In this document: in pieces, positions 1 through 11,220 of the stretch
Layout of the letters: each line of letters begins with the position of its first letter
Numbering within the stretch: the first letter of the stretch is position 1
Assembly (NCBI GenBank): GCA_025093985.1
Contig: JACAAK010000011.1
Span: 372,001 to 436,000, forward strand
Source: Calvatia gigantea
Taxonomy: Eukaryota; Basidiomycota; Agaricomycetes; Agaricales; Lycoperdaceae
Direction of reading: 5' to 3'
Length of the DNA: 64,000 nucleotides
Notes under the pieces: generated by a model
What the model was told of the DNA's origin: nothing
What the model saw: only the letters and a program-made list of their open reading frames with translations
Database searches by the model: none
Position numbers and translations under genes: made by a program

Positions 1-1953
1 CGTATTTATTCATCTCTTGCCACGCGAAGCTGCATCTCTTGGACTTTGAATCCCAAAACCATATATCGTCATGGATCCTGTAGAGGAACAACCCATGCGC
101 ACGTTGGTTCACGGCAAAATCCATCCCGAACAGCACAGCCTCGCCGAAGAAGGCACTGAGGACATAACTGATTGGCGTTCCACGGACTCTAGTTCGGGTT
201 TCTGGGTCCCCTGGAAAGCGGATGGGCATGCGGAGGAACGCGCGGAAGAATTCGAGCCAGTCAGACGGGATACCAAAGAAACGCAAGATGGTGAGAATGG
301 ATTCGTGTGGAAGGGAAGGCCCGAACCAGTCCATGTCCGTCCGTACGATCGTATGTGAGCCGTGGAGGCCGAGATTGAGATAACATTCCGTCGACATGAT
401 ATTCAAAAGCCGTTGTTTTACCTCCACTGTCGCGTCTGCCGCGCCCCCCAAGTCGTCTCCAGCAGCATCAGCGGGTTCATCATAGTGTGGTTTCGGGCTG
501 ACGTTGTCCGGGAGATGACCAGCAAGGAAGTGTATATTCCTATGGTTTCTCCACTCCGAGTTGATAGTATTGGAGGAAGAGATGACGGTGTCTGAGGTAA
601 CGGTGTTTGACTCGTTTGCTGGCACAGCGAATTTCCAAGTTTTGGAAAGAAATACGTCACGCGCGTCTTGTTTGAATTTCATCCCCCACATCACGCCTAC
701 CCATTGGAGGAATAGAGCGTCAAGGATATCAGGGTCTGTGAATGCACGGTACTTTCCATGCAGATACCGACGCATGTCGACTGAAATCCCTTCAGCAGGC
801 CATTTCCACGATCCGAGGGCACGAAGTCGCATGTTGATGACATTGGCGACTTCTTCCAAAACTGTTTTGTTGTCCGTGAACTCCCGGAGTGCAGCACGTT
901 TATCGGGGAGCATGAGATCAGACGCGAGGAGAGATTCGACGGTCCAGCGCATATCATACGCGGTAATTGTACGATTGTGTAGGTCTTTACCAAAGGCAAC
1001 CATGCCCTCCCTCATCTCCTCCAGTATCGCCGAAGAGGCCTTGGTAGAGAACAAATCGGTGAGATATGCCTCGAGTGCGATGGTATCTATATTCGTGGAA
1101 TCAAAAATGATAGAACGAAGCCTGGCGACCTGCTCGTGCATTTCCTTCCTCCCTTCTTGCTTAGAATCCTCCCTGCCTGCTTCCGCGTCTTGTTGAGGCA
1201 AAGGGCCTGAGATGTCACTCCTAACTGTTACAGAATCACCACTCGCCAACCAATCCGTGTAAAGCTTTCCACACAGGTTGGCAAACTTGAGTTTCATCTC
1301 GCCTTGTTTGATGTGGGTTTCGAGAGCCTCAATCCATGCTTTGACGACAGTTTTGTCGAAGTTTGGGTCGGTCCTAACACGCGCGAGCCAGACGCCGAGG
1401 TCATCGATATTGACACTTCCGTTGATGACACGCGGATCTTCTGGTGTAAGGTGGTTAACGACAGAGTCGTAAAGGACACCAAGGCAATCGACGAGAGCTC
1501 GACTTTCATTAAGGGCGTCAGAAGATGGAGCGTCAGGGTTCAAGACCCGAGAAAAGGTCCTGTAAGCTTCACGCTGCTTCTCCAGCTCATCGAGTTTGGC
1601 GGTGGTGACGAAGCCGAGCGTACGACCATACGTAGCAGACGTCGGAGGTTTATCTGCAACACTATAGGCCACAGTCAGCTTGTGTGACGAGGTTACTGGA
1701 AGAAAGAATATTACCCAGAACCTGATCTATATGGTTCGTAGCGCAACTGCCAGTCAGGGAGTAAGCCAAAATGGCGAGAACTGGACGTTGATGGCGCACC
1801 TCCTCCACGTCCACGTCCACGGAATCCATGAACTCGTCCCCGAAACACACCCCTCGTAGGGGTCTGGTTCGAGATATGAGATGGCCAGGGGTTTTCGGTC
1901 GTCCAGTCAGACATATTCAAGATTAAGGTAGGAAAAAATCGATGTCGAATCAA
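1..1953 (-). CDS. Cellular reverse transcriptase, rvt type (partial, 3' end off the window)
   Basis: Reading the minus strand from about 1690 down to 1 gives one long open frame of about 560 residues that runs off the left edge. Its end carries reverse transcriptase motifs: 'RTDMDWFGPSLPH' (motif A-like), 'RGTPISYVLSAFFGE' (motif B-like) and 'LYRIHDDIWFW' (motif C, the two Asp codons at 65-70). This signature is that of the single-copy fungal rvt genes (RT_like_1 type), cellular reverse transcriptases that are not part of retrotransposons. No integrase, RNase H or endonuclease domain is seen. The long N-terminal region before the RT core includes a Lys/Glu-rich helical stretch (KLDELEKQREAYRT), as expected for the family. 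A first exon with 'RGVFRGRVHGFRGRGRGG' probably starts near 1914 ('MSDWTTENPW'), but its splice to the main frame (acceptor about 1695) could not be phased. The thumb and C-terminus lie outside the window. Confidence 0.8.
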
Positions 1954-2277
1954 GGCCTTTTATGTTGCGTTGGAATGCAGGAGTCATGGGTATTTAGGAG
2001 TCATGGGTAGTTGAATGGTTGACACTCTCGGGCCCGGGGTATTGATGTGCATGTGGTGGTTTCACATTCGAAGTTAGTTAGCGACCCTGAGGCCTGAGTA
2101 TTTTGAACTCCGTTTGTTATTGTGTCCAGCGAAATGATTTTAAACGAAGCCTCACACCCTTTGGTATTTTTGACATTTAGGTACCACAGTCAATATCATT
2201 CAAAGTGGCTCATGGGCGTCTTGAACACTAATTTGCCTTCACAAATCCCCTGAATGAATTCGTTCCATCGATATACT
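1954..2277. other. Intergenic between rvt 5' end and mutarotase 3' end
   Basis: No convincing reading frame or RNA gene is seen. The interval should hold the promoter of the reverse transcriptase gene and the 3' end of the mutarotase gene. Confidence 0.5.
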
Positions 2278-4068
2278 TCAAGGAACAGCGGAGAATTTGT
2301 AAGTAGTGCTCCATTCGAAATCCCTGCCAGGTCCATCTACAATATGCTCATTAGCAACAAGACACACCCATCTCAGGCAAGGTGAACCCACAAATCTGGT
2401 CGACGCCCCATTCGGGTGTATTGATGGCATCAACGTACCCTTGCTGTTCGATGGCGACAGCGGCCCAATGACCATACGTGAGCGAAGGCCCACCATGAAC
2501 AACCTTGCGGAAAGTGTTCAACCAGTACGCAGTATAGACTTGAACAGCCGGCTGATTGGTGGATATATCGAGCCTGTTTACCAGTCATGATCCCGTCATT
2601 TGCGATCGCGCCTGATGTGGAACAGCCATGGTCGTACCTGATACCAGAATTGTCACTCCACAAGGAAGTTCCAGCTCCACTGTTCTCGCTGTGGTCGTAG
2701 ATCCAACAATGGTCATACCCCTGGCAGCCTACCCAATCAAACTCGTCAACCAACAAGTTGACGAAAATAAATTATTGACGCAATTGACATACCGGGACCG
2801 CACAAGTCCTGAGTAGTGTCCCACCTCGCTCCAATCTTTTGTGCCGTCTTGAAATCGAAGAGAGTGCCAGTGGTGTTAATGAAATCACCTAGAGGAATAG
2901 CGTTTCCATCGAGATGGACAACCCGAGAGGAGTCAACTCGGAGATGATGGTCGAGGATGTTATCGACACCGCCTTGGAAGGCGTCGAGGTTCCTAGGTTA
3001 CGACACGACAAATTAGCTCTCGTCGCTCAACGGGGTTGGGGGCGGGGCGGACTGACCAGTAAACATGCTGGGTGAGCATAATGGGGGTCTATACTCAGGT
3101 ATGAGTTCTCGCACGTTGAAAGATAAATGAGCGGCCGACCTTTTCCGTGGCGTAGGCGCGGACACTAGAATTGAGCACCCCGCCATTAGATACAGCATGA
3201 GTAGCCTACGTTTGGCGCTCGCCATTCGTTAGTTGCGCCCAAGAGACGCAAGGAAGACATACGTATGCGGTCACTGTTCCAGGGAAGCCTCCATCAGGAT
3301 TGTCCACAAGTTTGTAAGTGATGCTGGCGGGCGTCCTAGAAAAGACAGTCCAGTTGAGGCGATCCCAGCCGTAGATGCTGCTATGCAATGTTACCTGATA
3401 TCACCCAAGTTGAATGAGGTATGTGGGCCCAACGTTTCGAGAGAATACTCACCTGACCTGCGTGAAGGAGAATGTTGGAATTGAATCCTACAGTGAACCA
3501 GAAACCGTAAGACTCACCATCGTGGTCGTTAGTAGGAAGTTGATATACATTAGGACCAGGAGGCTGGGCATCCTTAGTGATGGGAATAGAAAAAGTGCCT
3601 GCACAGATTAAGTCGTGACCGACGGTTCAGCGAAGCCGAGGAAGATCGCGAACCATTCTTAATACGGTTGGCATAGCGCCCGACGATGGCATTAAAAACT
3701 GGATGATCGGGGTCCGTCAGAAGTTTAGACTATAACGAAAGATTCAGAATAGGTAGCGCTGTTATAATGAATTTCGACAAACGTTATCATCATATCCCAG
3801 AACAACGTCGCGAGGCTTCCCAGCCCTATCTTTCACCCAGAGTTCCGTTAAGGTTGCACCAAGGGAGACGAACTTGGCTGTGATGGAGCCATCAGGAGCC
3901 CTGATTTCCGTAAGGTCGAATGGCTGACAAAACGGTTGTGAGTTTCTTCAGCGTTGTGTGACGGCGGGAGTAAGAACCAATACATACCCACTGTGCTGGA
4001 GTTGCAGTAGCAAAGGCACAGGCGACACCGGTTAAGATTGATCCTAGTCGAATTAAAGTCTTCATCAT
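2278..4068 (-). CDS. Secreted aldose 1-epimerase (galactose mutarotase) family protein
   Basis: The enzyme interconverts alpha and beta anomers of aldoses. The start at 4068 gives 'MMKTLIRLGSILTGVACAFA', a clear signal peptide ending near 'ATATPAQ', so the product is probably extracellular. About eleven short introns separate exons encoding, in order: PFDLTEIRAPDGSITAKFVS, LWVKDRAGKPRDVVLGYDDN, DPDHPVFNAIVGRYANRIKN, VTLHSSIYGWDRLNWTVFS, TPIMLTQHVYWN, GCQGYDHCWIYDHSEN and 'AVAIEQQGYVDAINTPEWG', ending 'YGPGRDFEWSTTYKFSAVP'. The His of 'QHVYWN' and the Glu of 'AIEQQ' sit where the catalytic pair of this family lies. All junctions checked keep frame, so the gene looks intact. A 'TTTAAATA' box lies about 60 bp upstream of the start. 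A secreted mutarotase fits extracellular polysaccharide use; substrate is unknown. Confidence 0.9.
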
Positions 4069-5479
4069 ATCCCTTATCCACGTTTGTGAAGACCAGACCA
4101 TCGCCGTGAGTTGAGTTGGACAGTTATTTAAACGGTCGGTGTGGGATAAATGTCGCCTTATTGTGCGAGAAACCAGAAGGAAAGGAGTTAATGGATTCGA
4201 GTCTTCCTTGCCAATGCCCCTCTGGTTACCCCAAATAAATGATCAGATGATGCGGTCCTATATGCTTCGCGAGGCAACCGGACACCTTGATGCGACAACC
4301 TAAGCAGCGAAAAGGCCGTTGGAGCGTCAAATTTCCCCGTTTTATGATCAGAGAAGCAGGATATCATGCGAGGGCTGCTTACCGATGTCCACGGGTTGCT
4401 ATTCCACATTCTGCTGTCAGTGATCTGTTCGTTCGGAGAAACGTGTTTATTGGACTGGGGGTGTCCCAGTGGTTAAACGGAATAACATCGGGACATCGAT
4501 CATATTTCGAGACCGCGTCTATTAATACAAAATGTAGTCAACCATAAGTATCTGCGCATGAGAAACACTACATCATTAATACCCTCCTGGCTGTGATTAA
4601 ATTCGGGCCTACATATAGGGGAGGTTTCTTGTGCATTTTATTGGGGGGTACGACAGTTTCTGATGATCGGTGAAGGTGGCGACCGAAGATCAAACTTTCA
4701 CTGCGCTTCCATGAGCGATGGTACCATGTGCGGGGTGTATAGAGACCGAGCACCGTTGATCAGGATTGCATCATCAGACCCTTGTTGTATTGTCATTCAG
4801 TTGTAGTAGCCTAAGGAAGCTTAAAAGTAGACGAGATCAGACGCCGAAGTGCCGTCAGCCGGTTAGGGACTTGGGCTAGAACCTGAGCTCACGCGGCCTG
4901 TCCAGTAAAATATCCGGTCAGTCCGGCTGGTACAATTTGCATCAAATATTTCCGGGTGATACTCAACAGTTAGTTTGTCGGCCTGTCCTTGTCATTGTTT
5001 GTAATAGTGGTCCTCCGGCTCTCTGTTACGCCACCGTTACCTCGAGTGAAGATTCATAGAAAACTTCTCAATTCTAAACTCGGGGCATATGTTTTAGATG
5101 CCTTTCCGTTACTTTCCTTCAAAGAGTCTCAAGTAGAAGGGGGATGCCCTAGAGTCACCATCGTTGGTGGACTTGGAGGGTATAATAGGGAGGTTAGGTG
5201 GTGCCGCTAGGTGTACCTGGCCAGGAGGCTGATATCGGTGTCATCACGTGGCTCTCTGGGAGAGGAGCCCCCTATTCCATACTTATGTTGGACAGCCAGC
5301 CTTTCTGGTGTCAGGCTCGAGTGATAATCTATTTATAAGTGCTCTAAGTATAAGCAGGTTGCGCTGAGCATCGAATTTATGAGTCAGATCCCGGTCATCA
5401 GGGACATCATTGTCGGCCCGCAAGCGCTTAACTTTAGCGTTTAACTGTTTCTTCCCGGCCACGACGCCCTCGATCCATG
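4069..5479. other. Intergenic, no gene seen
   Basis: About 1.4 kb with only short frames that lack recognisable motifs or plausible splice chains. A 72-codon minus frame at 5283-5501 overlaps the first exon of the NLR and is not supported. This interval carries the promoters of the divergent mutarotase and NLR genes. Confidence 0.5.
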
Positions 5480-7737
5480 ATGCCATTCTTCGATTATGCA
5501 ACGAATTTCACTATACATGGTGGACGCTTTGAAGATCATGGGCAGATATATAACCAGTTCCTTGGTCCCAATGGTACGGGGTTCATTTAATACCCTAATA
5601 CAGACCGACGTTCTGAGAATTTATGTATCTGATTCAGGCCTTCAGACTCTGCTTGAATCATCCGTTCCCGAGGCTGCTTACGACTCTTCTGCTCGTCATC
5701 CACCTCCCGCATGCCTCCCAGGAACACGCCAGCAATACATGACAGATATCACAAATTGGGTCCGTGCTCACAACGTCATTATTTCGGGGCCGACGGATAT
5801 GAACGAGCCCATTGTCCATGAGCCCAAATCACCGAGACTCATGTGGCTCAATGGTCCTGCAGGTGTAGGGAAGTCTGCCGTCGCCCAAACTTGCGCCGAG
5901 ACTCTCCAACAATCTTCGGAGCTTGGTGCAGCCTTCTTTTTTTCAAATCTCAAGCAACGAGACGACCCTGATCGGCTCTTCACTTCCATTGCCTACCAAC
6001 TGGCGACGCGTATGCGACCAGGGATGAGTCCTTATGGCGCTTTTTTGGAGGAGAAGATACGGAAGGATCCAAGCATTGTCACAAAATCTATAACCGTGCA
6101 ATTTCATGCACTTATCGTTGACCCCATCTTTCACCTTCTTGCGGAAGGTGGAGGGACACACCCACGTCGTGCGGTTGTTATTGTGGATGGGCTGGATGAA
6201 TGCAAAGGACGTGACGCACAATGTGAAATATTGCGACTTATTGCAGCCACGAGTCTAGAATTTCCCCAGCTTCCTCTCCTGTGGGCGATTTTCAGTCGTC
6301 CAGAACCTCATATTGAGTCGACCATTCTGAGTTTTGACTCGTCGTGGTGGACTATTACCCTCCCCCTTTCACAGGACGCAGATAGAGACATCGAGCTTTA
6401 CCTTAGCGACAATTTTGCGCGGATCCGCCAGCGATACAACCTTCCCGCTGGATCCCAGAGCTGGCCTTCTGCACGGGAGATCCGGGCATTGGTCCGGAAA
6501 TCGGGGGGCCTTTTTATTTATGCCGCCACGATTGTTCGATTCTTTGATGATCCTACGTTACCAGAGCGGGAGGGTCAGTTGACAAATCTTCTCTCCGGTA
6601 AACTCTCCCCAACCTCTCCATCGGAATCAAGACTAGTAGGACCACTTTCGCACCTTGATGCGTTCTATGCCCTAATCATGCAACGCATCCCGGCCACGAC
6701 TCTACCCTATACTCTCAACGTCCTCTTCATTCTTGCAAACGAATTATTTCCCAGTAACATGACGATCTTGAAAGTCAGCGACTTACTCGGATATTCTTTA
6801 TCAACAACGCTATCGGCTATATACGCGTTGCGCTCAGTGGTGTTTCTGCAAGCGACTAAAGTCGGGACTGGTGCGATCCAGTCGACGAGCGCATCGACCG
6901 GGGCGCAAGTTGCTTCTTATTACCATTATTCATTCGTTGAATTCTTGCGAGATCCCGCAAGGTCCAAGGAGTTCCATGTCTTTATGCCTTTGTGCCGCGT
7001 GTTCTGGGCAACGAGGTGCGTTCGAATTTTGTCAGAATTTGGCAAAGGTACGTGTGAGAATGCACCTCAGTACGCTCCTGGTCGCTCACACTCTCAACAG
7101 GCGGACTGGATGGGATAACGCTCAAGAATTGGGACTCTACAAATGCCGAGCTCAGACCCGAACACCAGAGAAGCTTGTTCACCGAAGCTAGTCGCTCCCT
7201 GCTCGACTCCTTGACCCATATCCCAGATCTCCATAAACAAACGCTCCTGCTCGAACAACTGCGTTCATTGGACTACCAGAAGATTGCTACCAGTGCGGGG
7301 GTTGGACACCACCAGACTGATATGTGCATTCAAGAATCGGATTTAGTCGAATTGATGAACCAAGTATGTTGCGCCTTCGTGCCTTCGTTCGTACCCTCCG
7401 AATAGAATCATTCATCACTTTCCTCTAGCTGACTTTGTATACTCGTAATCAAGGAAAGGATTACCACAGATCCAACCTCGTTCGCGAGCGCCTTCCAGTT
7501 TTCAATCTCATGACCCGCCAGTTTCTCAACCTGACGCACAAGATCAGCAATGCGATGGTCGCCCGGACCAATTCCGGCAACTCTACTTCCTCGGGCACTT
7601 CCTCTTCGTTCTCTTTCTCGTCTTTAATTTCTGCTCGGTCCGCTCCACCGACACCCTCGCGCGTCTTATCGGTATACGAAATAGGTTACGACGACAAGAA
7701 AGTCTATTTGTACCCGAACGCGCAAGTCTGGGGGTGA
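5480..7737 (+). CDS. NACHT-domain NOD-like receptor, intact (NLR-1)
   Basis: Four exons fit (5480-5573, 5638-7047, 7101-7363, 7429-7737), summing to 692 codons. Exon 1 starts 'MPFFDYATNFTIHGGRFEDH' and holds the N-terminal 'NFTIxGGxF..G...N' motif shared with the other NLRs. A start at 5496 in another frame would lose it and read through the intron. Exon 2 encodes 'SSVPEAAYDSSARH', Walker A 'LNGPAGVGKSAVAQTCAE', Walker B 'AVVIVDGLDECKGRDAQ', the sensor 'LLWAIFSRPEPHI', a winged-helix-like region and 'YHYSFVEFLRD'. Fungal NLRs are STAND-type ATPase switches thought to act in self/non-self and immune-like recognition. No WD, ankyrin or TPR repeats follow; the last exon is Ser-rich and ends 'YEIGYDDKKVYLYPNAQVWG'. 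It is the most divergent of the paralogues here. The ligand and downstream effector are unknown. Confidence 0.85.
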
Positions 7738-8339
7738 TGTATTACATTTGTACAAGCGTGGAGGAGCTCAAGGAGCCTTATATATTCTCGGATACCGATG
7801 ACAGGAGTTGAGTACCTTACATACACATTTAGAACTGTCGGTCACGAACTTGGTCTTAGTCTAACTGAGTCCTCAGCGGGAGTCCAGCATGTTAAGAGAC
7901 TGTTGTTGAAGGGGTCTGTTCCCTGTTAGTTACAATGCATTATCTGCACAGTGACATTTATCCTCCAAGACTTAAACTACATTTTTGTAATTTGAAGAGT
8001 TGAGGATTGAAAAGCACAAAAGCTTGTCTCAAGTTGGGACTCCAACCGCCCTTTATACGCTCGGTCTTCGGACGAGTGACGCTGGTGCTTAGGAGATAAG
8101 GTCGATGATGGGCCATGACGCAACCTAATCCACCCCCACTTTCGAGAGGTAGTGGGCTCCAGCGAGGGAAAGGAGTGGGGAGGGTTTGGTGCTATACTAC
8201 TAGATTTAGAGTGGGGCAAGTTTTGTATACTCAACCATTGAAACGAAATGCCGCCGTACCTTGCAGAGCCTTGAGGATGATGCCAAGTCTCCAGATGCAG
8301 AAATGTTTGAGTCCGCAGCGCAAGAAGGGATACTAACCG
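7738..8339. other. Intergenic, no gene seen
   Basis: 3' flank of NLR-1. Minus-strand frames reach 131 codons but show no family motif; the right end passes into an NLR relic. Confidence 0.4.
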
Positions 8340-8870
8340 CGACACATGAAGCTCGGAGCAGAACGTCCCCAAGATGTGTTGCCCACAAGAAAACGTCCCT
8401 CATCTTCCTGCACCGCTGTCGCTCGATGATCAATCGATCACTTCTGGTACGTAATCGCCCCCGCACCCGTCCAACGTTCCCAGACCCCGCTTCTCCGATT
8501 TCAGGAGTGGCAAGGTGGCGAGTCCCCGGAACCGTAATTCGGTGTTCCTTTTTTCAAATTGAAGGTCCCATGGCAGCGTTTTCGTCAAGAATGTCTGCGA
8601 AGAACTGGATTTGTGTGAAGATTTAATAAGAGAGAGGGGAGAAACAACCAGGATCGTCCCTTGGATTTGGCAATGAGAAGAACGCAACCCACCCACCCCG
8701 AGAAATCTCCCCCTATCTCCTCTACGCAAATTTGGACAACCCCGATGCTAGTGGATCCGATCATCTCTACCCGCCCTATGCGGACCTTCTGACTCCCCAC
8801 CATGTGTCGATCAAGACATCTTGACGACAAGCAACCGCGGATAAAACGAGATACTTTCAGCAAGATTAAT
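8340..8870 (-). pseudogene. NLR relic (NACHT core fragment)
   Basis: Minus-strand peptides in shifting frames line up with the NACHT core of the paralogues. Around 8700 there is 'GVVQICVEEIGGDFSGW' for the post-Walker A 'IAQTCAEKIG..LGAAFFF'. At 8690-8570 there is 'FFSLPNPRDDPGCFSP' for 'FFSMPNQRDDPDRFFP', then 'FFADILDENAAMGPSI' for 'PFADILDEKISTDPSI'. At 8430-8340 there is 'DHRATAVQEDEGRFLVGNTS' for 'IELIATAVREHG..LPFLWAFFS'. The Walker A Lys-Ser and the Walker B block are lost and stops interrupt the frames. This is an old, non-functional copy. Confidence 0.65.
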
Positions 8871-9503
8871 GAGGAGGACCTCGACCTGCAATAATTCCCT
8901 ACGGAAGTCCCTCACGCATCGTCTTTACTCTTCTCATCCTCAAATACGCCCAAGATAATTAACCTCCCATACCTGTCCACTCCATATTCCTGTTCCAAAT
9001 AAATCCCAAACTCAGGGCCTGTGCATCTTTAATAACGGCTAAACCCATGGCTTTCATCACCTGTCCGTCCGAGATACGGTTTATTATCTTCGTAATATTC
9101 TGTCATCACGTCCATCACGTTTCAGGCGTTCGAACCACCCCCGCACAGGGATGACAGATGCCATCAGCCGTTCTGTCGAAATCAGACCACGAAGGCGAGG
9201 AGTGAGCATCACGTCCTGGATCATCGTCATCTCGACGCTTCGATCCCGTTTGTACTGTCCGTTTCGGAGGACATAACTCCGTTTCTATGTACAGCATTGG
9301 TATTTGGCTTGGGTGATGTCAAACATACTAGCTGTGACAGAATTAGGCTAGTCCACTGGATGATGAACGAATATTTTGCGATCAAAGTGGAATTTGGGAG
9401 AGTCCGGAGGACGAGTATTTAACGTTTAACCTTCAAAGTCATGGGAATGCAATACGTCCTCTTCCCCCCTTCTGCTGTGGGTGACGCACCTTCTACATAT
9501 CTG
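8871..9503. other. Intergenic, no gene seen
   Basis: No supported coding frame. It lies between the minus-strand NLR relic and the plus-strand membrane protein gene and should contain the promoter of the latter. Confidence 0.4.
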
Positions 9504-11136
9504 AATGGCAAGTCCAGATGTTTCTCAGCTGGTTCACAAGTTGGCTATTGGAGTTGAAAAGATACAATGGGTTAATGTGCGTAACCATTGTCTTCGTCCC
9601 TTTGAATATAAGGGATGATTGATACAAAACGCTTAGTATACCCTTGGTGTGTTTCCTCACTAATGTAGTGCCTGACCTTGAACTGACATTCACTGGCCCT
9701 ATAAAGTTCCAAGTATCACTCTTACGGTATATCCTCCCGCTCGTTAGATGGGCTGGTTTTTACTTGCTCCCATAGGTTTTCGATTGGTTGTTGACACTTG
9801 ACTTGGAGGTTTCACTGGTTTGGAGTTCGTCATGGAGTGGAACAAAGCTGTTGTTCCTTCTTACCCGTTACTTGCCTTTCATTGATGTTTCGGTTGCAAT
9901 GTACTGTAAGTCCTACACCTTTCTCATCAGTTGAAACTACATCTCCATAAATTCACGTATTTGCAGATCAACTTGGTTACGCACTTCCCCAGCATGTATG
10001 CAAGATATCTTATAATTTTTTGGCTTGTGAGTAGACTTTTTGGCGATAATAGCATACATCCCTTATCCTGCATCTGATTAGGGATGTTTGTCATTGGCCA
10101 ATGCTTTGCAGTATGTACGTTTTAACCAGTAACTCCGCCAACATTTCGTTTGCTTACTTTATCAGTGATTTTGACAATGAGGACATGGGCTGTTTGTGGA
10201 AAGGGCAAGCAATCGACATATGGACTGTTTGGCATTTTTGGGGTCGCGGTGACATCATTCCTCATTTTGATCGGGTTGTACTTGAGGTCATCCATTTGTG
10301 AGTATTCTGCTACTCGCTAATGAGCTAGCCAACTATGATGCTTTTAACAGTTGAAGCGTCACCTGTTCCGCGGTTGATCGGGTGCATTGCGAATGCTAAT
10401 GGTTCGTATCTAGCTTCGATCTATGTAATACTTATGTTTTATGATGGAGGTAAGTCTTCTATCTTAGTTGAATAGATTGTCTTGAATCATAGAAATACCA
10501 GGTCTACTATTACTCATGATTACGCAGGGGGTATTTGCACGTAAACTCACATTTTTCTTTCACTGTGTCCCGAGTGCTTACTTACCATAACAGTCAGAGC
10601 AGCCGGCAAATCACAACTCACAAGAGTGGTTTATCGAGATGGTGGGTTTCTTGGCGACCACCTCCACACAATCTCCCTTATGAAGTATCCTTTCCTCAGG
10701 GATTTTATACTATATATATATATTCGGTCCGTGGATCTGCCATTTTGATAGCAGATATGGCTAAAGTTGTGATAGGCCTTTCACTCGTCAATACGGTTGT
10801 TATCTTTAGACTTCAGGTATGTCTGTTGTCTGTTGTATCCATCCCGACTGACAATTTTTACCAGGATGCTTACAAGACCATGCTGGTACCGTGGGTACAC
10901 CCTTTGTGGCGTTACAAGACCATGCCACTGACTCCCTAACCAGTATAGAACGGGTCACTTATTCAATTCTTGCCTGTCGGGTGATTCTGCACATTCGGGA
11001 GCAGGGAGAGATGGAGAAACTACTTCTTATGCCGTCTGAGCAGATAACTGGGTCCCTACGTTTTGCGCACACAACTCCTGAGAGGACAGGCCGCATTGTT
11101 ACTGGGATCAGCGAGGAATCCTATGACCGGCCATAA
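9504..11136 (+). CDS. DUF6533-family multi-pass membrane protein
   Basis: Spliced exons spell a typical Agaricomycete DUF6533 protein: start '[20 protein letters not shown]', then [134 protein letters not shown] and [20 protein letters not shown]. These give about six or seven hydrophobic helices, then a polar C-terminal tail ending 'SEESYDRP'. Two easily missed introns must be removed for the frame to stay open: one of 49 nt after the (TA)n-containing exon at about 10720, and one of 53 nt beginning GTGGGT near 10899. The exon between the start and 'FDWLL' could not be placed exactly. The family is membrane-bound and of unknown function; a receptor-like role is only a guess from topology. Confidence 0.75.
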
Positions 11137-11220
11137 TGGATCACCCTCAAACCAAATGAGGCACTGATGTCATTGCCCCTCCAATTTCCGTCCTAGAATA
11201 CCGCACTTCCGAAGGTGCCA

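Noticed and set aside
561..1196. 211-codon plus-strand frame
   Set aside because: It is antisense to the reverse transcriptase frame, which carries clear RT motifs on the minus strand.
7977..8372. 131-codon minus-strand frame
   Set aside because: No motif, and its 5' part overlaps the NLR relic in another frame.
10899..10951. Apparent frameshift and duplicated 'ttacaagaccatg' word in the DUF6533 gene
   Set aside because: A GT-AG intron starting GTGGGT restores '[19 protein letters not shown]', so the gene is not broken there.
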